Assembly: GCA_024641505.1 (NCBI GenBank)
Contig: JAHECY010000002.1
Coordinates: 1-64,000 of the forward strand
From: Gammaproteobacteria bacterium
GTDB lineage: Bacteria > Pseudomonadota > Gammaproteobacteria > SG8-11
DNA length: 64,000 nucleotides
Direction of reading: 5' to 3'
Part shown: piece after piece, positions 37,825 to 46,496 of the stretch
Layout: each line of letters begins with the position of its first letter
How positions within the stretch are numbered: the stretch's first letter is position 1
Notes under the pieces: generated by a model
What the model was told of the DNA's origin: nothing
Databases searched by the model: none
What the model saw: the letters and a program-made list of their open reading frames with translations, nothing else
Translations under genes and position numbers: made by a program

Positions 37825-38379
37825 GCCATTGCGTCGTCGTGATAAACAAAACGGTCGCTAAACATCCCGTCGGAATGTGCGTTCATTTTTCCAGAAAATT
37901 ATACGCCAATTATTGGCCACGATTTAAAACTTTTTGCCTTTAGGTATCCATTGTTATCCAGTGCCACTCCATCTTACCGTATTTTAACAATGGTATAAAA
38001 CACGCAACAACACCCGAGTCTCGCTGAAACTTCCTGTACTGTGGACAAACATCGGGGAAAGCTGGGCCCATCAAGCCGAAATTCCTGCAATGTCGAGCCA
38101 TTTACAACCCAAAACATATTTATAGAGTTTGATAAATTCGTTTTGGGTTGTAACCCGACATGAATGCGCTGATGTGTATAAATTTCAAAGAAATACAATT
38201 GTCTAAGGTAGCAACTTCTAAGTTTTATCCGACCTGTGCACTTTGATGCGCAGCGGATACCCCCCCGTCGGGCGACCACATCCATTCCCGGAAAAACCTT
38301 GTATCTTGATCAATCATTGCCCATGGTCTATATAAACCAAGCTACACCGACATGTACACGACACTATGGAGGAAGCACT
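37825..38379. other. Intergenic region with a large inverted repeat and a promoter for the 33-residue protein
   Basis: No protein gene is supported in these 555 bases. They contain a long interrupted palindrome at 38090-38161, described separately. Nearer to 38380 lie TTGATC at 38306-38311 and TATAAA at 38331-38336 (19-base spacing), or the offset CTATAT at 16 bases, a plausible but imperfect promoter for the small protein. Confidence 0.5.
38090..38161. repeat. Long interrupted palindrome
   Basis: A perfect 14-base inverted repeat TTACAACCCAAAAC (38102-38115) / GTTTTGGGTTGTAA (38140-38153) encloses an inner repeat ATTTAT (38118-38123) / ATAAAT (38132-38137) with an eight-base loop. Outside it, ATGTCG (38090-38095) and CGACAT (38156-38161) are also complementary. 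There is no following T-run, so it is not a simple terminator. It could be a cruciform, a regulator site, a structured RNA or a tiny mobile-element relic. Confidence 0.8.
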
Positions 38380-38481
38380 ATGGATGCACTCATCACCACC
38401 ATTATCCTTTTTGCCAGTCTCTTTGCGCTTCTGATCTTAGGCCTTGCGGCGGATCCGTCATCCCGCGAATATCGATCCTGA
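38380..38481 (+). CDS. 33-residue membrane protein
   Basis: An ATG at 38380 lies six bases after a strong GGAGGA (38368-38373) and opens a 33-codon frame. The product starts MDALITTIILFASLFALLIL and ends GLAADPSSREYRS. It is almost entirely one membrane helix with a short polar C-terminal tail. It has its own probable promoter and is followed 40 bases later by a good terminator, so it is a complete small transcription unit. I do not recognise it; it does not resemble CydX or KdpF closely. Confidence 0.8.
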   Translation: MDALITTIILFASLFALLILGLAADPSSREYRS

Positions 38482-38520
38482 AAGCTCTCCCCAACACGTC
38501 GTAATCACGCGTTTATTCTC

Positions 38521-38542
38521 GGCCCTTTGGGGCCTTTTTTTT
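38521..38542 (+). terminator. Rho-independent terminator after the 33-residue protein gene
   Basis: GGCCC and GGGCC form a short GC-only stem around a TTTG loop, followed immediately by eight T residues. Confidence 0.88.
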
Positions 38543-38619
38543 GAAAAGACCCCGGTCCCGCAACGGAACACTGGCGGTAACCGGGGTAAAGCCGCAGGGG
38601 TTGGGCGGATTTAATTATT

Positions 38620-38970
38620 TCATGCCAAGTGACGAGAGTGCTCCAGGCTATGTTCAACGTCGTTTTGCGGTATCGGATTCCGTCCTAGTGCCGCATCCAC
38701 TTCATAGGGGAAAGTACCGCATTGGTTGCGCCGGGAAGTATCACAGGTACGAATATTCAGACTATTGTATAGAGGGTCAACGCCGATGATGCCGGTGAGC
38801 AGCGGATAGGCGGCCAGCAACATGGGCAGGAATAACCAGAAACCGGGCTGGTAAAGCTCGATCATATAAACAGGTACACCCAACATCACCCCACTCAACA
38901 TCACGCGCAGAATTCGATCAAACCACCCTAAATTTTGAATGACACCTTCACGTTTTCTAATGAATAACAT
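38620..38970 (-). CDS. DUF2892 (YgaP-type transmembrane domain) protein
   Basis: The 116-residue protein has the DUF2892 pattern. An N-terminal stretch REGVIQNLGWFDRILRVMLSG leads into two membrane helices, and TGIIGVDPLYNSLNIRTC closes the domain. A polar tail of about 35 residues follows. The same membrane domain occurs in YgaP, fused to a rhodanese; here it stands alone. The ATG is preceded by AGGAGG. The role is unknown; sulfur or thiol links are often guessed from YgaP. Confidence 0.82.
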   Translation of the reverse strand: MLFIRKREGVIQNLGWFDRILRVMLSGVMLGVPVYMIELYQPGFWLFLPMLLAAYPLLTGIIGVDPLYNSLNIRTCDTSRRNQCGTFPYEVDAALGRNPIPQNDVEHSLEHSRHLA

Positions 38971-39131
38971 AATATGTCCTCCTACAGGAATTGGCTCAGG
39001 ATTGGACTAAGGTACTGCGGGAGCGTTTTAGAACTCTTTTTCCTACCTACATATTCGGTAATTCTTATAAAATTAATTTTGATCCCATCGGCCATAACAT
39101 ATATGCCCGTCCCCCATGACGCAGATCCGAA

Positions 39132-42100
39132 ATGAATTCAATAAGCTATTCCAATATTTTTTCTCCCGCCTTTAAACCACAGCCAGGCATAAAAACCCGG
39201 TGGGGACGCCTGTATGGCAGCAGCGGTGGCCTGGTACTGCTGAATCTTGCGCGTACCCATGACGGTCCGATCGTGGTGATTACACCGGACAGTGTCAGCG
39301 CCAACCGCCTGGAGTATGAGCTACGTTTCTACACCAATGGGCTCGACGAATTGCCGGTGCATATTTTTCCTGACTGGGAAACGCTGCCATACGACAGCTT
39401 TTCACCGCACCAGGACATCACGTCGGAACGCATCCGCACCTTATATCGATTGCCTGACCTGAAACGCGGCATTTTGCTGGTGCCGGTGACCACCTTGATG
39501 GTGCGGCTGGCTCCGCGCGCATTTCTCGATGCTCACAGCCTGGTGCTCGACGCGGGGCAGAAACTGAACCTTGAACAGATGCGCATGCGCCTGGAAGCAG
39601 CCGGCTACCAGCATGTATCAACAGTCTACGAACACGGTGAATATACCGTACGCGGCAATCTGTTGGACTTGTTCCCCATGGGTAGCAGCCATCCCTTGCG
39701 CATCGACTTGTTCGACGACGAGATCGAGTCGATACGCAGCTTCGACCCCGAGAGCCAGCGCTCCATCGATAAAGTTACCCAAATCAACTTGTTGCCCGCT
39801 CGCGAATTCCCCCTGGACAAAGACGCGATCGCGGCGTTCCGGCAATCTTATCGCGCGCAATTTGAAGGCAATCCACAGGACAGCGTTATCTATCGCGACG
39901 TCAGCGAAGGCATTGCACCTGCCGGCATTGAATACTATCTGCCGCTGTTTTTTCCCCAGACCGCCACTCTGTTTGACTACCTGCCGGATAAATCAGTAAT
40001 GGTCTTCATCGACGACATCACCGCCGCTGCCGACAAGTTCTGGGAATCCGTGAGTTACCGTTATGAGCAGTTCCTTGGCAACCGGGAACGACCCCTGCTG
40101 GCACCGGTAAAGGTGTTTATTCCGACTGATGAAATATTCGGGGCCTGGAAGCGCTTTCCACAAATCGAGTTACAACACTTTGAATGCGCACCCGATCCCG
40201 GCACGCTGAACTTCGCCACCTCCGCGCCCACTCATTTGACCCTGGATGTGCGTGCGCAACATCCGGCCGAAAAAGTGAAAGCGTTTATCAATTCTTTTCC
40301 CGGGCGCATTTTGTTCGCCGCGGAAACCACCGGACGGCGTGAAGCGTTGCTGGATATGCTGCGGGCATGTGACGTCTATCCCAGCCAATGCGCGACCTGG
40401 CAGGCGTTCATAACATCGGATATCAAAGTCGCCGTAACGGTGTCACCGCTGGACCGGGGTCTGTTACTGGACCAGCCCTCGATCGCCGTCATCACCGAAC
40501 CGCAGTTGTATGGTGAACAGGCGATGCAGCGCCGGCGACGTAAACGACGTGGCCGTGACGCCGACGCCATGGTGCGCAATCTTGCGGAGCTTACTCCCGG
40601 CGCGCCGGTGGTCCATGAAGACCATGGCGTAGGCCGGTATCTGGGCCTGCAGAAGCTGACCATCGGCAACCTGGAAACCGAATTTTTGACTCTGGAATAC
40701 GCCGACGGCGACAAGCTCTATGTTCCGGTTTCGTCATTGCACTTGATTGGCCGCTACACCGGCAGCGCGCCGGAAACTGCGCCCCTGCATAAGCTGGGCA
40801 GCGGTCAATGGGAAAAAGCCAAACGTAAAGCCGGTGAGAAAATACGCGATGTAGCGGCGGAACTGCTCGCCATTTACGCACAGCGCGAGGCACGCAAGGG
40901 TTTCCGTTACCAGTTGGACGAGCAGTACGGCGCATTCGTCGCCGGCTTTCCGTTCGAGGAAACACCCGATCAGGAGGAAGCCATCAACGCCGTTATCGGC
41001 GACATGGAATCGGACAAGCCTCTGGACCGTCTGGTATGCGGCGATGTCGGTTTCGGCAAAACCGAAGTCGCCATGCGCGCGGCATTTATCACCGTACAAG
41101 CCGGCAAGCAAGTGGCGATTCTGGTCCCCACCACATTGCTGGCGCAACAGCACTACCAGAATTTCTCGGACCGTTTCGCCAATTGGCCCGTCAAGGTGGA
41201 ATCACTGTCACGGTTCCGTACGCGCAAGGAACAACAGGAAGTTTTGAATGGTCTGGCCAAAGGCGTGGTCGATATCGTCATCGGCACCCACAAGCTCCTG
41301 CAACCCGACATCAAATACAAAGATCTGGGCATGGTGATCATAGACGAGGAACACCGTTTCGGCGTACGTCAGAAAGATCGTTTCAAGGCATTGCGTGCCG
41401 AGGTCGATGTACTCACATTGACCGCCACGCCAATCCCCCGCACATTGAACATGTCACTGTCCGGCATCCGTGACCTGTCCATTATCGCCACCCCACCAGC
41501 GAGGCGCCTGGCGATACGCACCTTCGTGCATCAATGGAACGACGCACTGATTCGCGAAGCCTGCCAACGCGAATTGAAACGCGGTGGTCAAATTTATATC
41601 TTGCACAACAAAGTGGAAGATATCGAGAATTTCGCCGACACAATTGAAAAATTAGTACCCGAAGCAACGGTACGCATCGGGCACGGACAAATGCGGGAGC
41701 GGGATCTGGAACGAGTGATGCTCGATTTTTACCACCAGCGTTTCAACGTCCTGGTGTGTACCACGATTATCGAGACCGGCATCGACGTACCCAATGCCAA
41801 TACCATTGTCATCAATCGGGCGGACTGTTTCGGCTTGGCGCAACTCTACCAGTTACGTGGACGTGTCGGCCGCTCACACCATCAGGCTTATGCCTATTTG
41901 ATGGTACCACCACGCGCGCAGATGACCGACGACGCCTTCAAGCGCCTGGAAGCCATAGAATCGATCCATGACCTGGGCACGGGTTTTACACTCGCCACCC
42001 ATGACCTGGAAATCCGCGGCGCCGGTGAGCTTTTGGGTGACGAGCAAAGCGGGCATATGCATGAAATCGGTTTTTCCCTGTACGCGGAACTGCTGGAACG

Positions 42101-42590
42101 GGCGGTACACGCCCTCAAGGCCGGCAAGCAACCGGAACTGGATCGCCCGCTGGACCACGGCACGGAAATCGACATGGCGGTACCGGCGCTGATCCCGGAA
42201 GATTTTATTCCCGATGTGCATAACCGTCTCATCATGTATAAACGTATCGCCAGCGCCGCCAGTGACGACGAACTGCGTGACTTGCAGGTGGAAATGATCG
42301 ACCGTTTCGGCTTGTTACCGGAACAGACCAAAAACCTGTTTCGATTGGCCGAACTCAAGCTCAAGGCCACGCCGCTGGGAATTCGTAAAATCGAGGCGCA
42401 CCCCGGCGGCGCGCGCTTCGTGTTCGACCCGCAACCCAATATCGATCCCATTAAAATCATCGACCTGATCCAGAAACAACCGCGCCTTTATAAATTGGAC
42501 GGTAACGAAAAACTGCGAGTGATCAAGCCGCTGCCGGATTTGGCGTCCCGCCTGACCGAGGTTGATGCCTTGCTCGCCCGTTTTCAATAA
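39132..42590 (+). CDS. mfd: Transcription-repair coupling factor
   Basis: The 1152-residue protein matches Mfd in length (E. coli 1148). It has the N-terminal UvrB-like region (FPDWETLPYDSFSPHQDITSERI), the RNA-polymerase-interacting domain (VHEDHGVGRYLGLQKL, about 498-513) and the RecG-like translocase. Walker A reads CGDVGFGKTEVAMRA, the DEEH box IIDEEHRFGVRQK, and the relay region ETGIDVPNANTIVINRAD, with QLRGRVGRS. The TRCF C-terminal domain follows. It removes RNA polymerase stalled at DNA lesions and recruits UvrA. It is monocistronic here. Confidence 0.97.
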   Translation: MNSISYSNIFSPAFKPQPGIKTRWGRLYGSSGGLVLLNLARTHDGPIVVITPDSVSANRLEYELRFYTNGLDELPVHIFPDWETLPYDSFSPHQDITSERIRTLYRLPDLKRGILLVPVTTLMVRLAPRAFLDAHSLVLDAGQKLNLEQMRMRLEAAGYQHVSTVYEHGEYTVRGNLLDLFPMGSSHPLRIDLFDDEIESIRSFDPESQRSIDKVTQINLLPAREFPLDKDAIAAFRQSYRAQFEGNPQDSVIYRDVSEGIAPAGIEYYLPLFFPQTATLFDYLPDKSVMVFIDDITAAADKFWESVSYRYEQFLGNRERPLLAPVKVFIPTDEIFGAWKRFPQIELQHFECAPDPGTLNFATSAPTHLTLDVRAQHPAEKVKAFINSFPGRILFAAETTGRREALLDMLRACDVYPSQCATWQAFITSDIKVAVTVSPLDRGLLLDQPSIAVITEPQLYGEQAMQRRRRKRRGRDADAMVRNLAELTPGAPVVHEDHGVGRYLGLQKLTIGNLETEFLTLEYADGDKLYVPVSSLHLIGRYTGSAPETAPLHKLGSGQWEKAKRKAGEKIRDVAAELLAIYAQREARKGFRYQLDEQYGAFVAGFPFEETPDQEEAINAVIGDMESDKPLDRLVCGDVGFGKTEVAMRAAFITVQAGKQVAILVPTTLLAQQHYQNFSDRFANWPVKVESLSRFRTRKEQQEVLNGLAKGVVDIVIGTHKLLQPDIKYKDLGMVIIDEEHRFGVRQKDRFKALRAEVDVLTLTATPIPRTLNMSLSGIRDLSIIATPPARRLAIRTFVHQWNDALIREACQRELKRGGQIYILHNKVEDIENFADTIEKLVPEATVRIGHGQMRERDLERVMLDFYHQRFNVLVCTTIIETGIDVPNANTIVINRADCFGLAQLYQLRGRVGRSHHQAYAYLMVPPRAQMTDDAFKRLEAIESIHDLGTGFTLATHDLEIRGAGELLGDEQSGHMHEIGFSLYAELLERAVHALKAGKQPELDRPLDHGTEIDMAVPALIPEDFIPDVHNRLIMYKRIASAASDDELRDLQVEMIDRFGLLPEQTKNLFRLAELKLKATPLGIRKIEAHPGGARFVFDPQPNIDPIKIIDLIQKQPRLYKLDGNEKLRVIKPLPDLASRLTEVDALLARFQ

Positions 42591-42899
42591 ACCCTGCCCC
42601 CAGGATGGCGGAGATGTCGATGCTGAATGGGGGTATTGTACGGTGGGTAAAACGCCCCCTACGCAGACGAGAAATACCCAATATATTTTTTGCTCCGCCG
42701 GCTGTTCCATACTGGGGTCTTTCCCCCATTGTTGGAAAATCGCCGGCGCTTTAAGCTTGCTTTAACATAACGCGCCCCAATTCCGGTACCATCGCACCAC
42801 CCCGCTCACCCTCCCCCGGAAATAACTCGCTTGGCATGCCTAGCGCCAGGTATATCTGATAACCGTATATTAAAAGCCTGCGGCAGCAGTTGTGGTGAT
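42591..42899. other. Intergenic region between mfd and the ECF sigma factor gene
   Basis: About 309 bases without a supported gene. CCCCC/GGGGG runs after mfd could form a weak hairpin, but there is no T-run. I looked for an autoregulatory ECF-type promoter (GGAA...TCTGA) before the sigma gene. GGAAATAACT at 42818 and TCTGAT at 42855 are too far apart (27 bases) to be convincing. Confidence 0.45.
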
Positions 42900-43451
42900 A
42901 TGAAAAATATTGTGATATTTCCGCGGAAAAAATCCCGTGATAAATTTGAAGAACTCGTCGGCCCCCATCTCGAACATTTGTATCGAGTGGCTTATCGTTT
43001 CTGCGGTACCCGCGATGATGCGGAAGACCTGGTGCAGGATCTGATCATTAAACTGTATGCCACGCGCAAGGAACTGGAAACTGTTGAACAATTGCGCCCC
43101 TGGCTGGCGCGGGCCCTATATAACCTCTACGTGGACAATATCCGGCGCTATCAGCGCTCGCCCATAATGCAAGTGCCACCGAACGAGGAACACTTGCTGG
43201 CGGAAATCACCGATACCGCCAATACTCCGGATCAAGACCACGAACGCCGGCAGAAATTACAGCAGTTGCAACGCATGTTCGACCAATTGAGTGACGAACA
43301 TCGAACCATACTGACTTTGCACGATATGGAAGGCTATAACCTCCCGGAATTAGAGAAGATTATGGGCATACCGGTAGGTACCCTGAAGTCCCGCCTGCAT
43401 CGGGCTCGGGAAAGATTACGGGATCTCGTGCAAAAAGATGGAACCTTTTGA
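42900..43451 (+). CDS. ECF-type RNA polymerase sigma factor
   Basis: From the ATG at 42900 the protein has 183 residues. Region 2 is FEELVGPHLEHLYRVAYRFCGTRDDAEDLVQDLIIKLY, and region 4 is QLSDEHRTILTLHDMEGYNLPELEKIMGIPVGTLKSRLHRARERL, a typical two-domain ECF sigma factor. The frame is open 23 codons further upstream, but the ATG at 42900 fits family length better. An anti-sigma factor gene follows 42 bases later and an acidic exported protein after that, suggesting an envelope-signal-controlled operon. Confidence 0.92.
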   Translation: MKNIVIFPRKKSRDKFEELVGPHLEHLYRVAYRFCGTRDDAEDLVQDLIIKLYATRKELETVEQLRPWLARALYNLYVDNIRRYQRSPIMQVPPNEEHLLAEITDTANTPDQDHERRQKLQQLQRMFDQLSDEHRTILTLHDMEGYNLPELEKIMGIPVGTLKSRLHRARERLRDLVQKDGTF

Positions 43452-43493
43452 GCATCGGATTCGTGTTAACAGACAGACGGGAAGGGTGAAGCG

Positions 43494-44171
43494 ATGACCT
43501 GTAAAGAAATCATGGGGTATTTGGACGACTATCTGGATGGCACGCTGAGCGGGGATCAGCAGGTCATCTTCTCCCAACACCTCGGCACGTGTAAGCAGTG
43601 TCAGGAAGGCCTGAGCAAAGAGCAGGAGTTCCGTCAAAACCTCAAGGACTTACCGGTGTTCCCTCTGTCACCGGCATTTTCCCAGAAGGTTTTTATGGCG
43701 GCTGCGCAGCAGGAGAAAAGGGATTTTCACCGCCGCAGCTTCATCACCGGGTTCGGCAGCGCCATTGCCGCCAGCCTCGCGTTATGGTTGGTGACGGTGG
43801 CCTATTTCAGCAGCGTACCACCCACGTCGGTGGATGTGCTGCCAACGGTGGCCATATCAGTACAGGAAGTACGTAAGGTAAAACTGGTTTTTGACGCCAC
43901 CCACGCGTTACACCAGGCCAAGGTATCCATCTATCTCCCGGAATCCGTGGAGTTGGTGGGTTTTCCGGGGCAACGGGTGGTGTCGTGGCAAGCGAATCTG
44001 GGGCAGGGAAAAAATCTGCTGTCGCTGCCACTCCGCGCGTTACAGGAACAAACGGGTGCATTGGAAGCACACATAGAACACGATGGAAAAATAAAGGTAA
44101 TGCGGCTGAAGTTTGCTGTGGAAAAGCCCGGTATGTCCGGCTACAGCAAGCCACAATTGCCGATGGTTTGA
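43494..44171 (+). CDS. Anti-sigma factor with zinc-finger (zf-HC2) domain
   Basis: The 225-residue protein begins MTCKEIMGYLDDYLDGTLSG and continues to FSQHLGTCKQCQEGL, giving the His-x3-Cys-x2-Cys of the zf-HC2/ZAS anti-sigma fold. A membrane helix follows (SAIAASLALWLVTVAYFSSV, about 86-105), and then a periplasmic domain of about 115 residues rich in beta strands. It should hold the upstream sigma factor inactive until an envelope signal arrives. GGGAAGGG precedes the ATG. Confidence 0.9.
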   Translation: MTCKEIMGYLDDYLDGTLSGDQQVIFSQHLGTCKQCQEGLSKEQEFRQNLKDLPVFPLSPAFSQKVFMAAAQQEKRDFHRRSFITGFGSAIAASLALWLVTVAYFSSVPPTSVDVLPTVAISVQEVRKVKLVFDATHALHQAKVSIYLPESVELVGFPGQRVVSWQANLGQGKNLLSLPLRALQEQTGALEAHIEHDGKIKVMRLKFAVEKPGMSGYSKPQLPMV

Positions 44172-44211
44172 TTCTGACAGGAATCGGTTAATCAATTTTA
44201 GGAGTTTATAG

Positions 44212-44838
44212 ATGAAAGTCACCAATACATTGTGCGCCAGCTTACTCGCACTCACTGCTGTCTCCGGCGTTGCCCAGGCGGTCGAGATCGAGGATCTTGA
44301 TATCACCATTACCGTGATCGAAACGGAAGGCGATGACGCCAACGCCATTACCCAGGAAATCTCACTGCCTGAAGCGGCTACTGACACCGCGCCTGCAACA
44401 CCCGGCGACACCAGCGCCGTAGCGGATGATGACTCCAAAGATGGCAAACCTGAGGTAGAAGACGGTAAGGATGACGATAGCGCGGAACACGCGCAGGAAA
44501 GCAAAGATGCACAGGAACACGGCGATGAAGTGAAAGCCGCTGCCGAACAGGCCAGTGCCGATCACGAAGATGCGCAGGAAGTCGCTGAAGAAGCCCACGC
44601 CGCTGATCATGACGCAGTAGAAGACGCCCAGGAACAATCCAGTGACGCGGCCAGCTCGGATGCCGCCGACGCTGCGAAAGATCAGGCCGATGACAGCAGC
44701 ACCGACAGCACCCCTGAAGCCGGTTCCATGGACGCAACTCCAGACACAGCTTCCGAGCCGATACCGGACATGAGCAGCATGGACCCACAGGACGATAACA
44801 GTCCTGACCAGCAACCTGCTCCGACACCGATTCCCTAG
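44212..44838 (+). CDS. Highly acidic exported protein of low complexity
   Basis: The 208-residue protein has a clear signal peptide (MKVTNTLCASLLALTAVSGV, cleaved near AQA). The mature chain is dominated by Asp, Glu, Ala and Ser, with degenerate repeats such as DDSAEHAQESKDAQEHGDE and SSDAASSDAADAAKDQADD. It has almost no basic or aromatic residues in the second half and a PAPTPIP end. It could bind cations or remain disordered. It is preceded by TAGGAG and lies in the sigma/anti-sigma operon just before the terminator, so it may be a regulated envelope protein. No family recognised. Confidence 0.85.
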   Translation: MKVTNTLCASLLALTAVSGVAQAVEIEDLDITITVIETEGDDANAITQEISLPEAATDTAPATPGDTSAVADDDSKDGKPEVEDGKDDDSAEHAQESKDAQEHGDEVKAAAEQASADHEDAQEVAEEAHAADHDAVEDAQEQSSDAASSDAADAAKDQADDSSTDSTPEAGSMDATPDTASEPIPDMSSMDPQDDNSPDQQPAPTPIP

Positions 44839-44899
44839 GGTCTAGTTGCAAGTAGTTTGTTCTAGCGGAAAATAGCCTTTGATGTTTGAAGGCAGTAAT

Positions 44900-44934
44900 A
44901 CCCCTCCTACGCTGTTTCCGGGAGGGGTTTTTTT
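44900..44934 (+). terminator. Rho-independent terminator of the sigma-factor operon
   Basis: ACCCCTCC and GGGAGGGGT form a stem around TACGCTGTTTCC, followed by a run of T residues (44928-44934). It separates the sigma/anti-sigma/acidic-protein operon from the TPR/beta-barrel gene. Confidence 0.93.
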
Positions 44935-45003
44935 ATAGCGCTCCGTAATTACCGGGTTTGATTGATGCAGGTCAATCTCCCGCCTAACAGTCATAAAGTC
45001 GTG

Positions 45004-45009
45004 TATAAT
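45004..45009 (+). promoter_or_regulatory. Predicted -10 box upstream of the TPR/beta-barrel gene
   Basis: A perfect TATAAT lies just before an in-frame ATG at 45015. Since transcription would start around 45016, that ATG cannot be used and the downstream ATG at 45066 is the likely start. No good -35 hexamer is visible about 17 bases upstream. Confidence 0.5.
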
Positions 45010-45065
45010 CACCCATGCCTCATCAGCAGGCTGCGTTAACTAAAGTTGGATCGGGTACCGGTGTC

Positions 45066-46415
45066 ATGTCTATCAGTAAAATTCCTTTAATCACTCTGTT
45101 CTTTTGCTCTATGGCGTGGTTGGCCGCGCCCACCGCCAACGCCGAAGACGGCAACCAATTTTTCGAACAGGGCGTCACTGCTTTTCAGGCCGGAGATTTT
45201 TCCAAAGCGCTGGAAGATTTCACACAAGCACAGACTGACGGACTGGATACGCCTGCGCTCTGGTACAACCTTGGCGCGACCTATTACAAGTTGGGGCAAT
45301 ACGAGAGTGCCGCCGGCACTTTTGAAAAGCTTGCGGCATTTGACACCATGCGGCAAATTGCTTACTACAATCTCGGCCTGGTGGCGTTCCGTCAGAACCG
45401 TATTGAGGACGCCCGCCACTGGTTTACCCTGAGTCTGATCGGCGGCAACGACAAGATCAAGGATCTCTCAACCACGGCCCTGAAACGACTTGGATCGAAA
45501 CCTGACGGTAACACCGGCAACGCTTGGCACGGATTCGGTCAGATGCGTTATGCCCATGACGACAATGTGGCCCGGGCCAATGAAGACATTAATGGCAACA
45601 TTGCATTGGAAGATTATTATTGGGAACTGCTGGCGGCCGCCGATTATCCGCTGTTGGGGTCCCGCAAGAATGGTCTGGTCATGGGTGCCAGCGTTTACCA
45701 GCAACAATACCGCAATGAAAGCGATTTCGACTTTCTGCACGGCCGATTGTATGCTCAATGGAATTTTCCCATAGGCGCCTGGCCCACACGCCTGTTTGTG
45801 GACACCGACCAGGCCCGATTCGGTGGGAAAGATTTCCAATCCTCCGTGAACGGCGGCGTGCAAACGGAACTTCGAACTCACGGACCGCTTGGCACCCTGC
45901 GCATGCGCTACCGCGCGTCACAGATTCAGTCCGACAACAGCAAATACGATTACCTTCAAGGAACCGTACAACAGATTCGTATCAGCTCCCGTTCCTACAT
46001 GCACAAGAACCGGCTGCATGTCGAATACACCTATGAAGATCACGACCGCGAGGACCTGGTGGTTCATATCCCGGCAAACACCGGCACTAACCGCCCCGCC
46101 TATGACAATTTTTACAGCTATTCTCCCAGCCGCCAGCAGTTACGCACCGCACTCAAAGTGCCTTTCGCCGCGCACTGGTCCGGAGAACTTGATCTGCGCT
46201 ACCGCATCAGCGATTACCATGACGCGCACAGCATCAACGGCACCAGCACCATACGCCATGATGACCGATCCAATGCCAGTCTGGAAATTGTGCGCGATTT
46301 TGGCAGGCAATGGAGCGCCGGTTTGGAGTACAACACCATGCGCAACAATTCCAACATGAATCGCTACGACTACACACGCAACGTCCTATCATTGAACGGT
46401 ATTTACAGTTGGTAG
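45066..46415 (+). CDS. TPR-containing outer-membrane beta-barrel protein (SLAM-like architecture)
   Basis: The 449-residue precursor has a signal peptide (MSISKIPLITLFFCSMAWLA, cleaved near TANA). TPR-like helices follow: GNQFFEQGVTAFQAGDFSKALEDF, then PALWYNLGATYYKLGQYESAAGTF and AYYNLGLVAFRQNRIEDARHWF. After these come about 290 residues of alternating amphipathic strands ending in the aromatic residue Trp, typical of outer-membrane barrels. N-terminal TPRs plus a C-terminal barrel resemble SLAM (DUF560) proteins, which export surface lipoproteins, but I cannot confirm membership. The stop TAG (46413-46415) is the first triplet of a REP-like element. Confidence 0.8.
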   Translation: MSISKIPLITLFFCSMAWLAAPTANAEDGNQFFEQGVTAFQAGDFSKALEDFTQAQTDGLDTPALWYNLGATYYKLGQYESAAGTFEKLAAFDTMRQIAYYNLGLVAFRQNRIEDARHWFTLSLIGGNDKIKDLSTTALKRLGSKPDGNTGNAWHGFGQMRYAHDDNVARANEDINGNIALEDYYWELLAAADYPLLGSRKNGLVMGASVYQQQYRNESDFDFLHGRLYAQWNFPIGAWPTRLFVDTDQARFGGKDFQSSVNGGVQTELRTHGPLGTLRMRYRASQIQSDNSKYDYLQGTVQQIRISSRSYMHKNRLHVEYTYEDHDREDLVVHIPANTGTNRPAYDNFYSYSPSRQQLRTALKVPFAAHWSGELDLRYRISDYHDAHSINGTSTIRHDDRSNASLEIVRDFGRQWSAGLEYNTMRNNSNMNRYDYTRNVLSLNGIYSW

Positions 46416-46496
46416 GGTGCGTATTACGCACCGCTGTTCATTTACGGACCGAAGCCACCCGGCAAGATCAACAAAGGTGCGTCATACGCACCCTAC
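46413..46496. repeat. REP-like palindromic element A, between convergent genes
   Basis: The inverted pair consists of a left palindrome TAGGGTGCGTATTACGCACC (from 46413) and a right palindrome GGTGCGTCATACGCACCCTA (from 46476, end about 46495), separated by about 42 bases. Its left TAG is the stop codon of the beta-barrel gene. On the other strand, its right TAG (46493-46495) is the stop codon of def. The spacer shares blocks (CTGT, ACG, GAAGCC, GATC) with the spacer of the element at 57415. Confidence 0.9.

Noticed and set aside
42818-42860. Autoregulatory ECF promoter before the sigma factor gene
   Set aside because: The candidate -35 and -10 boxes are 27 bases apart, too far for an ECF promoter.
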